Shown here: positions 1-16,928 of the stretch, one piece after another
Layout of the letters: each line of letters opens with the position of its first letter
Numbering within the stretch: position 1 is the first letter of the stretch
Assembly (NCBI GenBank): GCA_009602725.1
Contig: WELB01000079.1
Location: 51,629 to 69,217 of the forward strand
Direction: 5' to 3'
DNA length: 17,589 bases
Source: Spirogloea muscicola
Taxonomy: Eukaryota > Streptophyta > Zygnematophyceae > Spirogloeales > Spirogloeaceae
The notes under the pieces: generated by a model
What the model was told of the DNA's origin: nothing
The model's input: the letters and a program-made list of their open reading frames with translations, nothing else
Databases searched by the model: none
Translations under genes and position numbers: made by a program

Positions 1-1142
1 TGGCCAGCGACGACCGCCTCCTGCTGCACGTCGGCGCCGGCTCCGGCGGCGGCGGCGGCGCCCCGCGCTTCCCCTCGCTCCACGCCGCCGTGCTGGCCGC
101 CAGGTCCCACCGCAGCCGAACCATGGCGGCCGAGGCATCCATGGTTTGCCACACCGCCCTCTCTGATGCCGGCGGCGGACGTCCTGACACCAATTGCCGC
201 CGCTGCCGGCGCCGCCGATGCTGCGCCGCGCAGGCCGGGCGACACCATCGTGATCGCGCCGGGCGCGCCGCACGAGGCCCGCAACGTGCACATCGACAAG
301 CCCCTGTGCCTGGTGAGTCAAAGCGCAGCGTGCCACCCAGCAGCAGCCTTTGCGCAACCGCAGCGCACCCAAGTCCTGGATGTCACTGGCGCTGAGCGCG
401 GCAGTGCGGACGGTACTGAGGCAGCGCCATGGTGGTGCCTGCAGCTGGGCGGTGGCGCGTCGCAGGACGACACTGTCCTCACGTGCCCGCGCGGCTATGA
501 AGGGTACTCCACTGCCGCTGCCGCCTTGCCGCTGCCACCGTCTCTGCTGTCGCCCACGCCTGGCCCCTTTTCCTGTTGCTGCCAGTTTGTCGGTCGTCTT
601 TCAGAGCTGGTCCTGACGCCTCCCACGCTCGAGCGAGCGCCTCTGTGCTGGACAGGGCGCTGGAGTTCCACGCCAACGCGCGCATCGCCAACCTGACTGT
701 GCGCGTGGAGCTCGGCAGCTGCCTGCTGCACCGCGCGGGCCGCCTTCGTGTCGAGGGCTGCTCGCTGCTCTGCGACGAGCACCCGCTGGAGCACCTCTCG
801 TGCCCCATCGTGAGCACTGCGCCAGCGGCGGCAGCGACCGCAGGCGGGGCCACTGTGTCAGTTGCTGCCGCTGCCGCAGCCGCCAAGGGCTCAGACAGAG
901 CAGCTGACGCACAGAATGGCATGTGCGTGGTCGAAACACGCATTGAGGGTGGAGAGAGTGCGGTGCTGCCGGCTGGCGGCCTAGTGCTGCAGCAGGTGCG
1001 CGTCCTGTACGCACGCGCTGCTCGCATCTTCTGGTTTGTCGTCGCGCGCCGCCTGCCTCTGCTGCCACTGGGGGCTGCTGAGGAGCTGCTGCCAGTGCAA
1101 AGGCTCCAGCCTCGAGCAAGATCTGAGGCCGCGCAAGCTTGA
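1..1142 (+). CDS. SKIP5-like beta-helix (F-box family) protein, 5' partial
   Basis: 3' part of a spliced gene; the beginning lies left of the window. Exons 1-103 (reading from base 3), 234-312, 445-503 and 656-1142; introns 104-233, 313-444 and 504-655 all have GT-AG borders and all junctions keep frame. Exon 1 ends in SLHAAVLAAR; exon 2 continues PGDTIVIAPG and HIDKPLCL, the usual start of a right-handed parallel beta-helix (pectin-lyase-like) domain. Exon 3 adds LGGGASQDDTVLTCPRG. Exon 4 has ALEFHANARIANLTVRVELG, SCLLHRAGRLRVEGCSLLCD, HPLEHLSCPIVS, an Ala-rich insert, then VVETRIEGGESAVLPAGG and VLYARAARIFWF. From memory this order matches plant F-box protein SKIP5, which binds SKP1 and would present substrates to an SCF ubiquitin ligase; the F-box itself would lie outside the window. 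The last about 35 residues after IFWF look non-conserved, so the true end may differ through a further intron. The beta-helix call is firm; the SKIP5 assignment is moderate. Confidence 0.6.
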
Positions 1143-1516
1143 CTGGCAACCAGTCACGCAGGGTGTTGCACTCGTCACGCAGGGTGTTGCACTACGTGAC
1201 ACCAATGGTGCTAAGCCCCATCACCCACTTCTTTGTGGCTGCCTGTGGCTGAGGGCCCGCACTCACCTGTACATTCTGGCAGCCAAAATTATGCCCCTTG
1301 GCAGGCACTTTGCCCTGACGAGGCAGGCTGCAGGCTAGGAAGCTGCAGACGTCTTACTCTTGTGGGCACTCGTACTTGTATACCTATGGAAGGCCGTAGG
1401 GTAGATGAAAGAGACGGAGGAAGGTGAAAGTTTGGCTTCTGCAAGCCTAGAAAGTGCATAGCACTCATCTTGAGCTAGACTTTGCCATGACATACGTCGG
1501 CCGCTAGCACGGGGGT
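1143..1516. other. intergenic region between convergent genes
   Basis: This 374-bp stretch separates the stop codon of the plus-strand beta-helix gene from the stop codon of the minus-strand gene, so it must hold both 3' UTRs. I see a 21-bp tandem duplication at its left end. No TGTAA polyadenylation signal was found on either strand here, and no ORF looks coding. Confidence 0.6.
1153..1194. repeat. 21-bp tandem duplication
   Basis: The unit beginning GTCACGCAGGGTGTTGCACT occurs twice head to tail (1153-1173 and 1174-1194); only the last base differs (C versus A). It starts 11 bases after the stop codon of the beta-helix gene, so it is probably in its 3' UTR. Confidence 0.9.
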
Positions 1517-4500
1517 CTACTGCTGACTCTGGCGGAAGAGGTGCTCAGCTGCCAAGTGACCGTAGGGTGTGAAGCCAAGCTGCGGCCGCAGATCGAGGTC
1601 ACAGTGGTCGGCATGCCGTGTCACCTGGCCGAGATCGAACTGCTGTATGTTTGGCGACCCGCCTGGCGGCAACGGCTGATGCTGCGGTGGCAGTGGCGGC
1701 GGACCGCTGCGCATATACATTGCTGTAGGATCATGGTCCTGGCCAGAAGTCGCCACACAACAAAGGCTGTGTCAGACTTGCACGAGCAGCGTGAGGGAAG
1801 CTGTCGATACGAGGCAGCCTTTATAAGCTGAAGAGCTCTGAAGCCCTGGATCATAACTTGGTTGTACTGCTTGCTAGATGCCTTTGAAAATGTGTGCAGA
1901 TTGCTAACTCAAGCATTGGTGCTCGCACTCGAACCTGGAGTGCGCTGTCCAGCGATCGCAGCTGGTGTGATCGTAGGTAATGTGCCTCATGCTCCGCAGC
2001 CGCATGCAGCTGCTGCGCGTGCGCGTCGCATTGCTGCTGCTGCAGGCTCAGGTGCTGCAACCAGCACGAAAGCCTGGAGTCACGCTCATGCAGTTCTGGT
2101 GGCAGCTCCAGCGGCGCTCCATGCGCTTGCTGATACTTGAGTAGCTGCGCAGCCTAACCTGGAAGCCATAGTGGTCGGTGCCGAGGTGGTGTGGCTGCGG
2201 CGGCTGCGGGCGCAGGTAGTGGCTTGCCGCTGGGGCAGCGGCAGCCTCTGCATCTGCCTGTGCGGCCGCGCTAGCCAGCGTGGCTGCGGTTGCCGCTGCG
2301 TCCTGCCACTGGGTTAGCTGCTGCGATGGCGGCGCTGGCGAAGCTGATTGCCCCATACGCATGCTGCTGCCGGGCCCCGCTGTCACTTGCTGGCGCTGCA
2401 TCTGTGCCAGGACCGGCATCTGCTGGTGCACCACCTGCTCCACAATCGGCGGCACATAGTGACAACACCATCATTAAGAGCGCCTCAGCAACTGCTAAGT
2501 GATGCCTGCAGCCGCTCAAGCCGCCGGCTCTCAAGGACCTGCAACGACACGCCATCGTGTAGCTGACCTGCAGACCAGCCTGGTAGTGGTGATGGACAGT
2601 GCCGCTGCCACTGCCGCCGCCCGCATGGTCGCTGTTGCCGCCGCCTCCCTGGTCCATCTCCTTGTCGCTTGGATGGTGGTGAGAGTGATGTTGGGGGAGC
2701 TGCGGCGATGATGGCGGCGATGGCTCATGGTGGTGACCTGCATAATTGCGAGCGCCGCCGCCGCTACCGCCGCCCATGCCGTTGCCGCCGCCGCTGCCTC
2801 CGCTGCCGCAGTCACTAGCGCCGCTGGTGCCTCCCCTCCCGCTGCCAAGGCTGCTATTATGTCCGACATGCCTTAGCTCCACAAGGTGCGCTGGCGGTGG
2901 TAGCGGCAGTAGTGGCCTTCTCATCCCTCCTCCTCCTGCGCCGCCGCTATCTCGCAGAACAGCGGCCCGCAGTCGCCGTACGGCCTTGGCCCCGGGAGCG
3001 GCAGTAGCAGCCGAACGCTTATGTTGCGATGGTGTGTGGGGCATGCTTGCCGATGGTGCTGCCGTCAGGTCCGTGTGCACCTGCATGTCGTGCTGAGCAA
3101 CACAAAGCATGCAGGGTCAAATGCAGGGAGTTGACATTGAGTTCTAGTTGCTACTGTGCCTTGTGAAGCCAGGGTTTGCAGACTCACATACTGTTGTTGT
3201 TTCATATAGATTTACTGCTTCCTCCTGAATGCAGTGACTTGAGCTTCACCGCTCTATGTCCGACACAGGCGTTGCCAATGTGGGCTACCAGCAACTGTTG
3301 CTGCAGAGCTGCAGCAGGGCTTAGCGAAGGAGCTGCTAAAGTGACCAACCTGCGCAGCCAGGTAGCCGCCGCTGCTGCCACCGTCCCCAGCCAGCGTTTG
3401 CCTGCTGACGTGGATTTCCGAGTGGCTGCCGAGATCATCCTCCCTCTCATGTGCCATGAGAAGATGCATGTGGTGCTGCCCGTGAACGTTGACACTGCCG
3501 CCGCCGCCGCCACCACTGGCGGCCTTCGCACGGCCAATGGCCCCAGCATTGTGCAGAACCATGCCACCCTGCTCTTCAGTCCACCCCAGCAGAGTTGGCG
3601 GGGCGTCGCCACCCTCCGCCAGCCGGTTCTTCTCCAGCTGCTTCTCGTACCGCTCGATCGCCTGCATGCCGTTCAACAGTTCAGCGCCAGCAAGCTGATC
3701 AAAGTGGCACACCAAGGTGATGGGGCTCTTGATGGTGGGGGGAGGCGATGATGGTGGACGAGGAGGGGTGTGGACTTGCCTTGAGGGATGGGACGAACTC
3801 GGTGACCTTGGCAGTGCGCACCGAGTGCCGCCCGTGGCCACCGCCAATGTTCATCGGGCCGCGCATGGCCTCAAGTACTGCTGCCGCGCAACTCTGCCGT
3901 TTGAGCACCGAGAAGTACCGCATCTCCTCGTCTGAGTATTGCAGCTGCATTTCAGCCAGTCACCGTCGGCACCCTCAAGAAGCATCAGAAGGTAGGCTTG
4001 GTGACTGCACAAGGCTGGCTAGCCGTGACATTGAGCAACGTATGGCCTGGAGCGATGGCCATAACGGTTGGCTGCGAAGGCTTTGGCACGAACCTGATTT
4101 GTGAAGTCCTTGTTGCTGTTGACGGCGAGCGAGACGAGGCGGTGGAACCGGATGGAGCCAAAAGGCAGGGAGCCTGAGAGCAGTGCGTCTGCTGTGAGGC
4201 TCAGAACGTCCGGTACGCCGTTGTCCGCGCAGAGCTTGGCCACCGCCTGCGCCACCCGTGCCGGCCGCTTGGGAGCACGCTCAGTGACTTCTGCCTGGAA
4301 GGTCACAAACAAAAGAAAGAGAAGAGCCGGTGCTGCAACAGGTTTACTGCTGCACCTTGAGCTTGTCAAGCAGCGGCTTCTCGCCAATGACCTCCTTTGC
4401 CTTGGCAATCTCGCGCTCGCACGCCTCCTTGGCAACCTTCAGGCGTGCCGATACCTTGTGCGCCTTCTTCAGCTCTGTATCGACCAGGCCAGCATTGCAA

Positions 4501-5840
4501 AACGAAATTATGGCCGCTGTATCAGCAGTAGTTGCTTCGTGAGTTGGACTTGGGAGCGGCCCTGGAGGTAAGGGAAGGAGGTGGGGGGAGGGAGGAAGGG
4601 GCGCCTGGAAATTTGATAGGCCAGGCGCGCACCGATTGAGAGGTTGCGGATGCGCTCCAGGCGGTCGTCAGAGGACAACGCCTTGGCCGGCACCCTGGAG
4701 CTCGCGGCGGTGGCTGCCGGCCGCCCCTCCCGCCGCCGCCGCTTGCTCGCCCGCCTCGCCGCCACCCTCTGCACACCATAGCCATTGCATAAGAGGGGGG
4801 CCCTAGCATTACACGATCATGGCCGGCTGGCGTTGAGGGATGGCGCAACTCACCGCGTCAATCTTGGCAAGCCGGAGGCCCTCGTCTCGGCTTCCGCCCT
4901 GCCGATGGCGCACGGCCTCCTTGGTCCGAGCCACCGACCTGCAGCTGCCGAGATTACTCGGCCCGGACTGGTGGCCACTGTCCTTGCCTGTTCCCAGCGA
5001 GCTGCCGTGAGGGGCTAGCGCCGCTTCGATGGCCGTCAGCCCCGAGATGCGCTCAGCCTCTGCCTCAGCCTCCTCGCTGCTGCTGGCGATGCCCCTGTCA
5101 TCGCCGCGGCCAGCGCCGCTGCCGTCGCAGGTGGACTCCAAAAGGAGGTGGTCGTTGCCGTCGCGGCTGAGTGGCGCAAGGCCGTAGCTCGCCAGGTCCA
5201 CCTCGTCGTGATCCTCATGGTCGCCGTTGTCGTGGCCGACAAGGTCAGCCTCGGCCCTCGTCACGCCCTCGTCACCCTCGTCCATCACCCGGCCGTGCTG
5301 TGCAGCCAGCGTTGCCGGCCCGCCGCGATGCTCGTCTTCGGCAACGGACACGAGCTCCCCCAGTGTCATGGAATCGTCGGCCAGTCCCAGCTGCACGTGC
5401 CTCTGCGCAGTATGGCCATGGCCATGACCGTGGTCTTCGGCATCCCCATTCCTGCCATCGACGTCGCCGCCGTCGTCGTCGCTGCCGCTGTGCTGCAGGA
5501 ACGTGTGCTCCGGCGGCTGGTTGAGCTCGATGTCCTGAGGCGGGCAGAGCTCGTCGTCGAGCGCCAGGCCCCCGTCGAAGTGCCGGTCCTGGTCATCGCA
5601 GTCGTCGTCGGCGGCGCAGTCGGCTGCGCTGGCTCCGCTGCGGCCGTGAGGCCGGATGTCGAGGACGCCGCCGCCGCCGCCACCGCCACCGCCGCCGTTG
5701 TTGGAGGCCTCCCTGCCGCCGCCCTTGTCCTTCTTCTTGCGGGCCCTCCCGGGGGGTGGCCTCCCGGGAAGCACCGGCCGCTCCGCCAACGCCGTGCCGT
5801 CGGCGCCCGTGTCCAGGAAGACGGGCACCCGCCGCGGCAT
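1517..5840 (-). CDS. unrecognised, probably nuclear protein with acidic N-terminus and Gln/His-rich C-terminus
   Basis: Ten-exon model built from splice sites and frame: 5840-4854, 4768-4633, 4516-4356, 4294-4094, 3944-3780, 3694-3350, 3092-2568, 2434-2159, 2054-1935, 1738-1517 (1046 codons with TAG). Every junction is phase 0 except that between exons 2 and 3. Residues about 1-329 are acidic and low-complexity (runs of Gly, Asp, His). Residues 330-346 contain the basic patch SKRRRREGRP, a possible nuclear localisation signal. Residues about 360-560 look globular and mostly helical: FCNAGLVDTELKKAHK, a Lys/Glu-rich helix, VAKLCADNGVPDVLSLTADA, SIRFHRLVSLAVNSNKDFTN, YSDEEMRYFSVLKRQSCAAA. Exons 7-9 are Gly/Ser/His-rich and then Gln-rich, with a short coiled-coil-like stretch at about 933-972; the protein ends GFTPYGHLAAEHLFRQSQQ. 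I do not recognise the family. The ATG at 5840 is the first downstream of a poly(T)/N defect, so the true start may be further upstream. The junction between exons 8 and 9 is the least certain: an alternative acceptor would leave only a 29-nt intron. Splicing consistency makes the gene likely; its function is unknown. Confidence 0.65.
3774..3779 (-). other. GC-AG intron donor
   Basis: The intron between exons 5 and 6 of the unrecognised gene (3779-3695) begins GCAAGT after exon end CTCAAG, not GT. The next exon starts in frame after GATCAG at 3694. GC-AG introns are a known minor class, usually with an otherwise strong donor consensus, as here. Confidence 0.6.
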
Positions 5841-5892
5841 CGCCCCCTCGCCGGCGCTCGCCCTGCTGCCGCAGCGGCTGCGGCGGCGGAGG

Positions 5893-5961
<69 letters not shown>

Positions 5962-5962
5962 N
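5893..5962. repeat. poly(A)69 run ending in an N; probable assembly defect
   Basis: Sixty-nine consecutive A (5893-5961) are followed by a single N (5962) inside extremely GC-rich, trinucleotide-repeat DNA. Nothing else in the window has a homopolymer of comparable length. It lies 53 bases upstream of the chosen ATG of the minus-strand gene. A stutter or a gap-closing artefact is likely; a real poly(A) (for example a retroposed tail) cannot be excluded. Confidence 0.75.
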
Positions 5963-5973
5963 CGGGCCTCGAT

Positions 5974-5995
5974 GGCGGCGGCGGCGGCGGCGGCG
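5974..5995. repeat. GGC trinucleotide repeat
   Basis: A run of GGC units follows directly after the poly(A)-N defect, in the 5' flank of the unrecognised gene, about 135 bases upstream of its ATG. The CGG bias continues imperfectly to about 6020. Confidence 0.8.
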
Positions 5996-6065
5996 ACGGC
6001 GGAGCTGGCGGCGGCGGCCAGGGGTGCTGGGCTCCGGCGGACGGGCGCGCCAAATGGCGGACAAG

Positions 6066-6198
6066 TAAGCGGCGGGGGGGAGGAGGGAGGGAGCTGTGGG
6101 CGAGAGGCCCGCACTGCGAACGAAGGGTGGGAGGGGAGGGGGGGAGAAGGGTGAGGGGGGAGGAGGACGGGCGGGCGGGGAGGGGAGGGGGCGGGCCG
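6066..6198 (+). promoter_or_regulatory. dense G-run tract with G-quadruplex potential
   Basis: The plus strand has many runs of three or more G separated by short spacers (about 6066-6090, 6128-6165 and 6170-6198), meeting the G3-N(1-7) pattern several times over. It lies about 225-360 bases upstream of the ATG of the minus-strand gene, with the G-rich strand being the template strand. The sequence property is direct; any promoter role is inference. Confidence 0.5.
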
Positions 6199-6275
6199 TC
6201 GGGCTCCCGTCCGCGTTTCCGCCAACGCCGCCGTCGTTGCGTCGCCTTCCTCCTCCAGCCATTTGAACGAATAAA

Positions 6276-6402
6276 CAGCTCTTCCAATGTGAGGCAGGGG
6301 CTGTACATAGCCAGCCCAGAGATGAGTGGACTGGTCCAAAGTGCCGAAAGGCAAAGGAAAGTGCTCGCCCATAGAGAAGAGTGGCTGGCAAAGCCAGCCC
6401 AG
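6276..6402 (-). repeat. hairpin-core repeat, two tandem diverged copies
   Basis: Two copies in minus orientation: 6319-6276 and 6402-6361. Read on the minus strand each begins GGGCTGGCT, has a short spacer, a CCAGCC or CAGCCC arm, then a stretch resembling CTCACATTGG and an (A/C)GAGC end. In the 6402-6361 copy GGCTGG and CCAGCC flank a 5-base loop. Sequence right of it (to about 6640, including ACGCTCAGTAACC and a GCAGCAGCAAGTCGGAG-like segment) also matches the copies at 16.6 and 17.4 kb, with an insertion in between. Confidence 0.7.
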
Positions 6403-6721
6403 AAAGAATGGACAATATCCCAAGCCAAAGAAAGAGGTGCCGAGAAAGAACTACACTACTGTCCATGCCTTTGGACTAGGACGAAGACATCAGCCAAAGG
6501 ACGCTCAGTAACCTCTGGTCAGGAGATGCAAGTCAAGGCGCCTTGAGTACACAGCTATGCAAGAGACTACAGCAGATGGGAGCTCATTAACCCCGAGTTA
6601 GCAGCAGCAAGTCGGAGTAGATTGCAGCTGGAAAGAAGAAAGACGCTTCCAGTAGAGGGCGATGGCTGTGATTGGCCAGCCCGGAAGTAGAACGAACAAA
6701 GTGACCATGATCGAAGGTTAC

Positions 6722-6741
6722 GTGACCATTTGTGACCATTT
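6722..6741. repeat. 10-bp tandem duplication
   Basis: GTGACCATTT occurs twice in a row (6722-6731, 6732-6741). A third GTGACCAT lies about 20 bases upstream. Intergenic, between repeat copies. Confidence 0.9.
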
Positions 6742-6786
6742 GAAAGCAGTCCCATGGCTCCAGCCATTGCCAAGAACCAGCAATTT

Positions 6787-6990
6787 CAGCAATGTAAGGC
6801 AATGGCTCTGGCTGGGCCCAAAGGAGTGGACAAGGTCTGGAAGGCGCAAAGATGTAGCCTTGCCTCGCATTGAATGAGCTGTTTCCTCCACCCACTCTTC
6901 CACGCAGGCGCGCGGTGCGCATGAAGTAAAACGTAGAAGCAGCTCTCCAATGTGGGCGAGGGCTGTGAACCATTACAGTGCAAAGCCGGC
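6787..6990 (-). repeat. hairpin-core repeat, two further diverged copies
   Basis: Copies at about 6822-6787 and 6990-6940 (minus orientation). The second shares CAGCTCTCCAATGTGGGCGA with the copy at 6276 (there CAGCTCTTCCAATGTGAGGC). The first is preceded, as is the 6276 copy, by CTCCAGCCATT (6758 and 6253), so a longer unit was duplicated with an offset of about 505 bp. At 6906-6925 a 20-base stretch is the reverse complement, with one mismatch, of 17012-17031. Confidence 0.6.
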
Positions 6991-7310
6991 TGAAGGGAAG
7001 CATAGGTACCTTTGGGTGAAGGTACGCGAATCTGACAGGGGTAACTTGGGGAGGCAGAGCACCGCCACGAATGCTAGTGGCCTGGCGTAGTGCATACCCA
7101 CGGCAGGATAATTTGCTGCACCAATGCCATTGTGGCACGGAGGTAGGTATCTCCCTGACCGATGGTGAGGTGAGTTAGCTTGCATGTTACTCCCCTCACG
7201 CTAGGCCAACTACTGAGTCCCCTTACATGTCCACAGGTGCGCCAACTACGTCCTTGTCAGATTGACACCAAAGGCATACTGGTTCAACAGCAGCTTAAAA
7301 GGGCAGAAGG

Positions 7311-7330
7311 CATTGAAGTGCATTGAAGTG
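7311..7330. repeat. 10-bp tandem duplication
   Basis: CATTGAAGTG is repeated exactly twice. It lies about 260 bases beyond the XRN2 stop codon, so it is either 3' UTR or intergenic. Confidence 0.9.
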
Positions 7331-7489
7331 CTGCGTGCTCAATTTACTGATTCTAGGCTTGAGTGCTGCCAACCCCAGCTAAGCATAACACCGACCTCAT
7401 CAGCCTGCATTGGAGATTGGCTCATCCTCAGGACCATGTGCCATGCATTCACAGTTGCAGGTTGACAGCAGTGCACAATCACAAACCTT

Positions 7490-7494
7490 TTACA
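7490..7494 (-). terminator. candidate polyadenylation signal TGTAA for XRN2
   Basis: TGTAA on the minus strand about 95 bases after the XRN2 TGA. TGTAA is the common polyadenylation signal of chlorophyte algae, usually 10-20 bases before the cleavage site. A 5-base motif will often occur by chance, so this is only a candidate. Confidence 0.35.
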
Positions 7495-7589
7495 GGCCTT
7501 CACCAATCTCCTAGACATAATGCGAGGACGCAAGCGGTAAGCAGTGACAAAGTGCTGACGAATTGCTGCTAGTGCAAATTCTTGCAGCA

Positions 7590-16116
<8,527 letters not shown>

Positions 16117-16125
16117 GGCGGCCGA

Positions 16126-16188
16126 TCAGAGCACGACGCGCCCGTAGCTGGCGCCTCCTTCCAGGAGCCTCAAGCAACACACCCCCAT
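16126..16188 (-). other. upstream ORF 2 before XRN2
   Basis: ATG at 16188-16186 opens a 21-codon frame (including stop) beginning MGVCCLRLLEGGASYG and ending with TGA at 16128-16126, nine bases before the XRN2 ATG. It is in the transcript only if the start site lies upstream of 16188, which is not known. Confidence 0.35.
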
Positions 16189-16223
16189 GACCTGTTCCAC
16201 CTAAAGCGGCCGGTCGAGCGCAT
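16170..16223 (-). other. upstream ORF 1 before XRN2
   Basis: ATG at 16223-16221 opens an 18-codon frame (including stop) beginning MRSTGRFRWNRSWG and ending with TGA at 16172-16170. It overlaps upstream ORF 2 in another frame. Whether it is transcribed is unknown. Confidence 0.3.
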
Positions 16224-16443
16224 GCCGCCTCGACGCGCCGTCGCAAAGCCGGAGGTCAAGGCAGCGACGGGGCCACAGCCGCTAGCGCCAGGCCCCGGCG
16301 GTGGCGCGCCCCCCACGGCGCCTCCTGGCACAGCCGGAGAGCCCTGTGACCGCCGCCCAGAGCGATGCGAGACTGCCGTCTCTGAGCCTCTTGGCTGCCC
16401 GCCGAGTATCTCCGAGGCCCTCCCGTCGCCTCGCGGCGCTCGC

Positions 16444-16447
<4 letters not shown>

Positions 16448-16480
<33 letters not shown>
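16448..16480. repeat. (CGG)11 trinucleotide repeat
   Basis: Eleven uninterrupted CGG units on the plus strand, about 330-365 bases upstream of the XRN2 ATG. A comparable GGC run lies in the 5' flank of the other minus-strand gene at 5974-5995. Confidence 0.95.
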
Positions 16481-16481
<1 letters not shown>

Positions 16482-16594
16482 ACCTGTGCGCCCTAGAATA
16501 CGACAGAGCCACCCACGTCGACAATAACCACCGCTTCACCGCATTGCATGTGAACCTCCGAGCGTGGCTGTGCTGGCCTTGTCCACGTTCCAAA

Positions 16595-16826
16595 GAGAAA
16601 GGGCTCGCCCATTGAGAATAGGGGCTGGAAAAGCCAGCCCAAAAAAGAATGAACAGAGCACGAAGGGGGCCAGGGGAAGCGCTAAGAAAAGCAAGCACAC
16701 AAAGAAACAAAGCAGCTACGAGTCACTCAGTAACCCCTGCTAGCAGGAAATACACGATATTTCCTGCTAAGCAGCCGCAGGTCGGAGATGCTAGGCTCCT
16801 GGAAGTGGGTCCCCTGGCCAGAGCCA
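16595..16826 (-). repeat. hairpin-core dispersed repeat, long copy 1
   Basis: About 230 bp that align over nearly their whole length with 17398-17589. Near the left end GGGCTGG (16622-16628) and CCAGCCC (16634-16640) form a 7-bp stem with a 5-base loop. Shared blocks include GCTCGCCCATTGAGAATAGG, GGGGGCCAGGGGAAGCGCTA, CACTCAGTAACCCCTGCTA and GGCTCCTGGAAGTGGGTCCC. No ORF, tRNA-like A/B box, terminal inverted repeat or flanking target-site duplication was found. Relative to the second copy it carries an extra palindrome at 16741-16769. Confidence 0.8.
16741..16769. repeat. perfect 12-bp inverted repeat with 5-base loop
   Basis: TAGCAGGAAATA (16741-16752), loop CACGA, then its exact reverse complement (16758-16769). 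The paralogous copy at 17.5 kb lacks about 27 bases here and reads straight from CCCCTGCTA into AGCAGCCGCAG, so the palindrome is an insertion or expansion bounded by duplicated CCTGCTA. Confidence 0.9.
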
Positions 16827-16928
16827 GAGGCAGCAGCGAGGGCTCTGCCGGCACGAAGAGGCAGCGCCCGGGCCATAGACCTCTAAGACGGCATCTCCCC
16901 CTCTGGCACCTTGGTTTCGGTTCCGTAT

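Larger units (their letters stand above)
5841..7589. other. intergenic: 5' flank of the unrecognised gene and 3' flank of XRN2
   Basis: No convincing gene in 1.75 kb. The long GC-rich ORFs across 5.6-6.5 kb on both strands translate to Pro/Arg/Gly runs and, through the poly(A), to poly-Phe or poly-Lys, so they are shadows. Contents: poly(A)-N run, CGG-rich DNA, a G-run tract, four copies of the hairpin-core repeat, small tandem duplications, and the XRN2 3' UTR with a TGTAA motif. Confidence 0.6.

Noticed and set aside
2130-2158. 29-nt intron using the acceptor TATCAG near 2130 in the unrecognised gene
   Set aside because: Too short for spliceosomal splicing. An acceptor at 2055-2057 (TTGCAG) gives a 104-nt intron in the same phase and was preferred.
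6241-6280. Divergent gene sharing a promoter with the unrecognised gene
   Set aside because: Plus-strand frames to the right run only through repeat copies and have no conserved protein segment or splice structure.
5366-6466. Very long open frames on both strands across the poly(A) run
   Set aside because: They pass through poly-Phe or poly-Lys and Arg/Pro/Gly runs caused by the homopolymer and CGG repeats. Only the minus frame downstream of 5840 connects to real exons.
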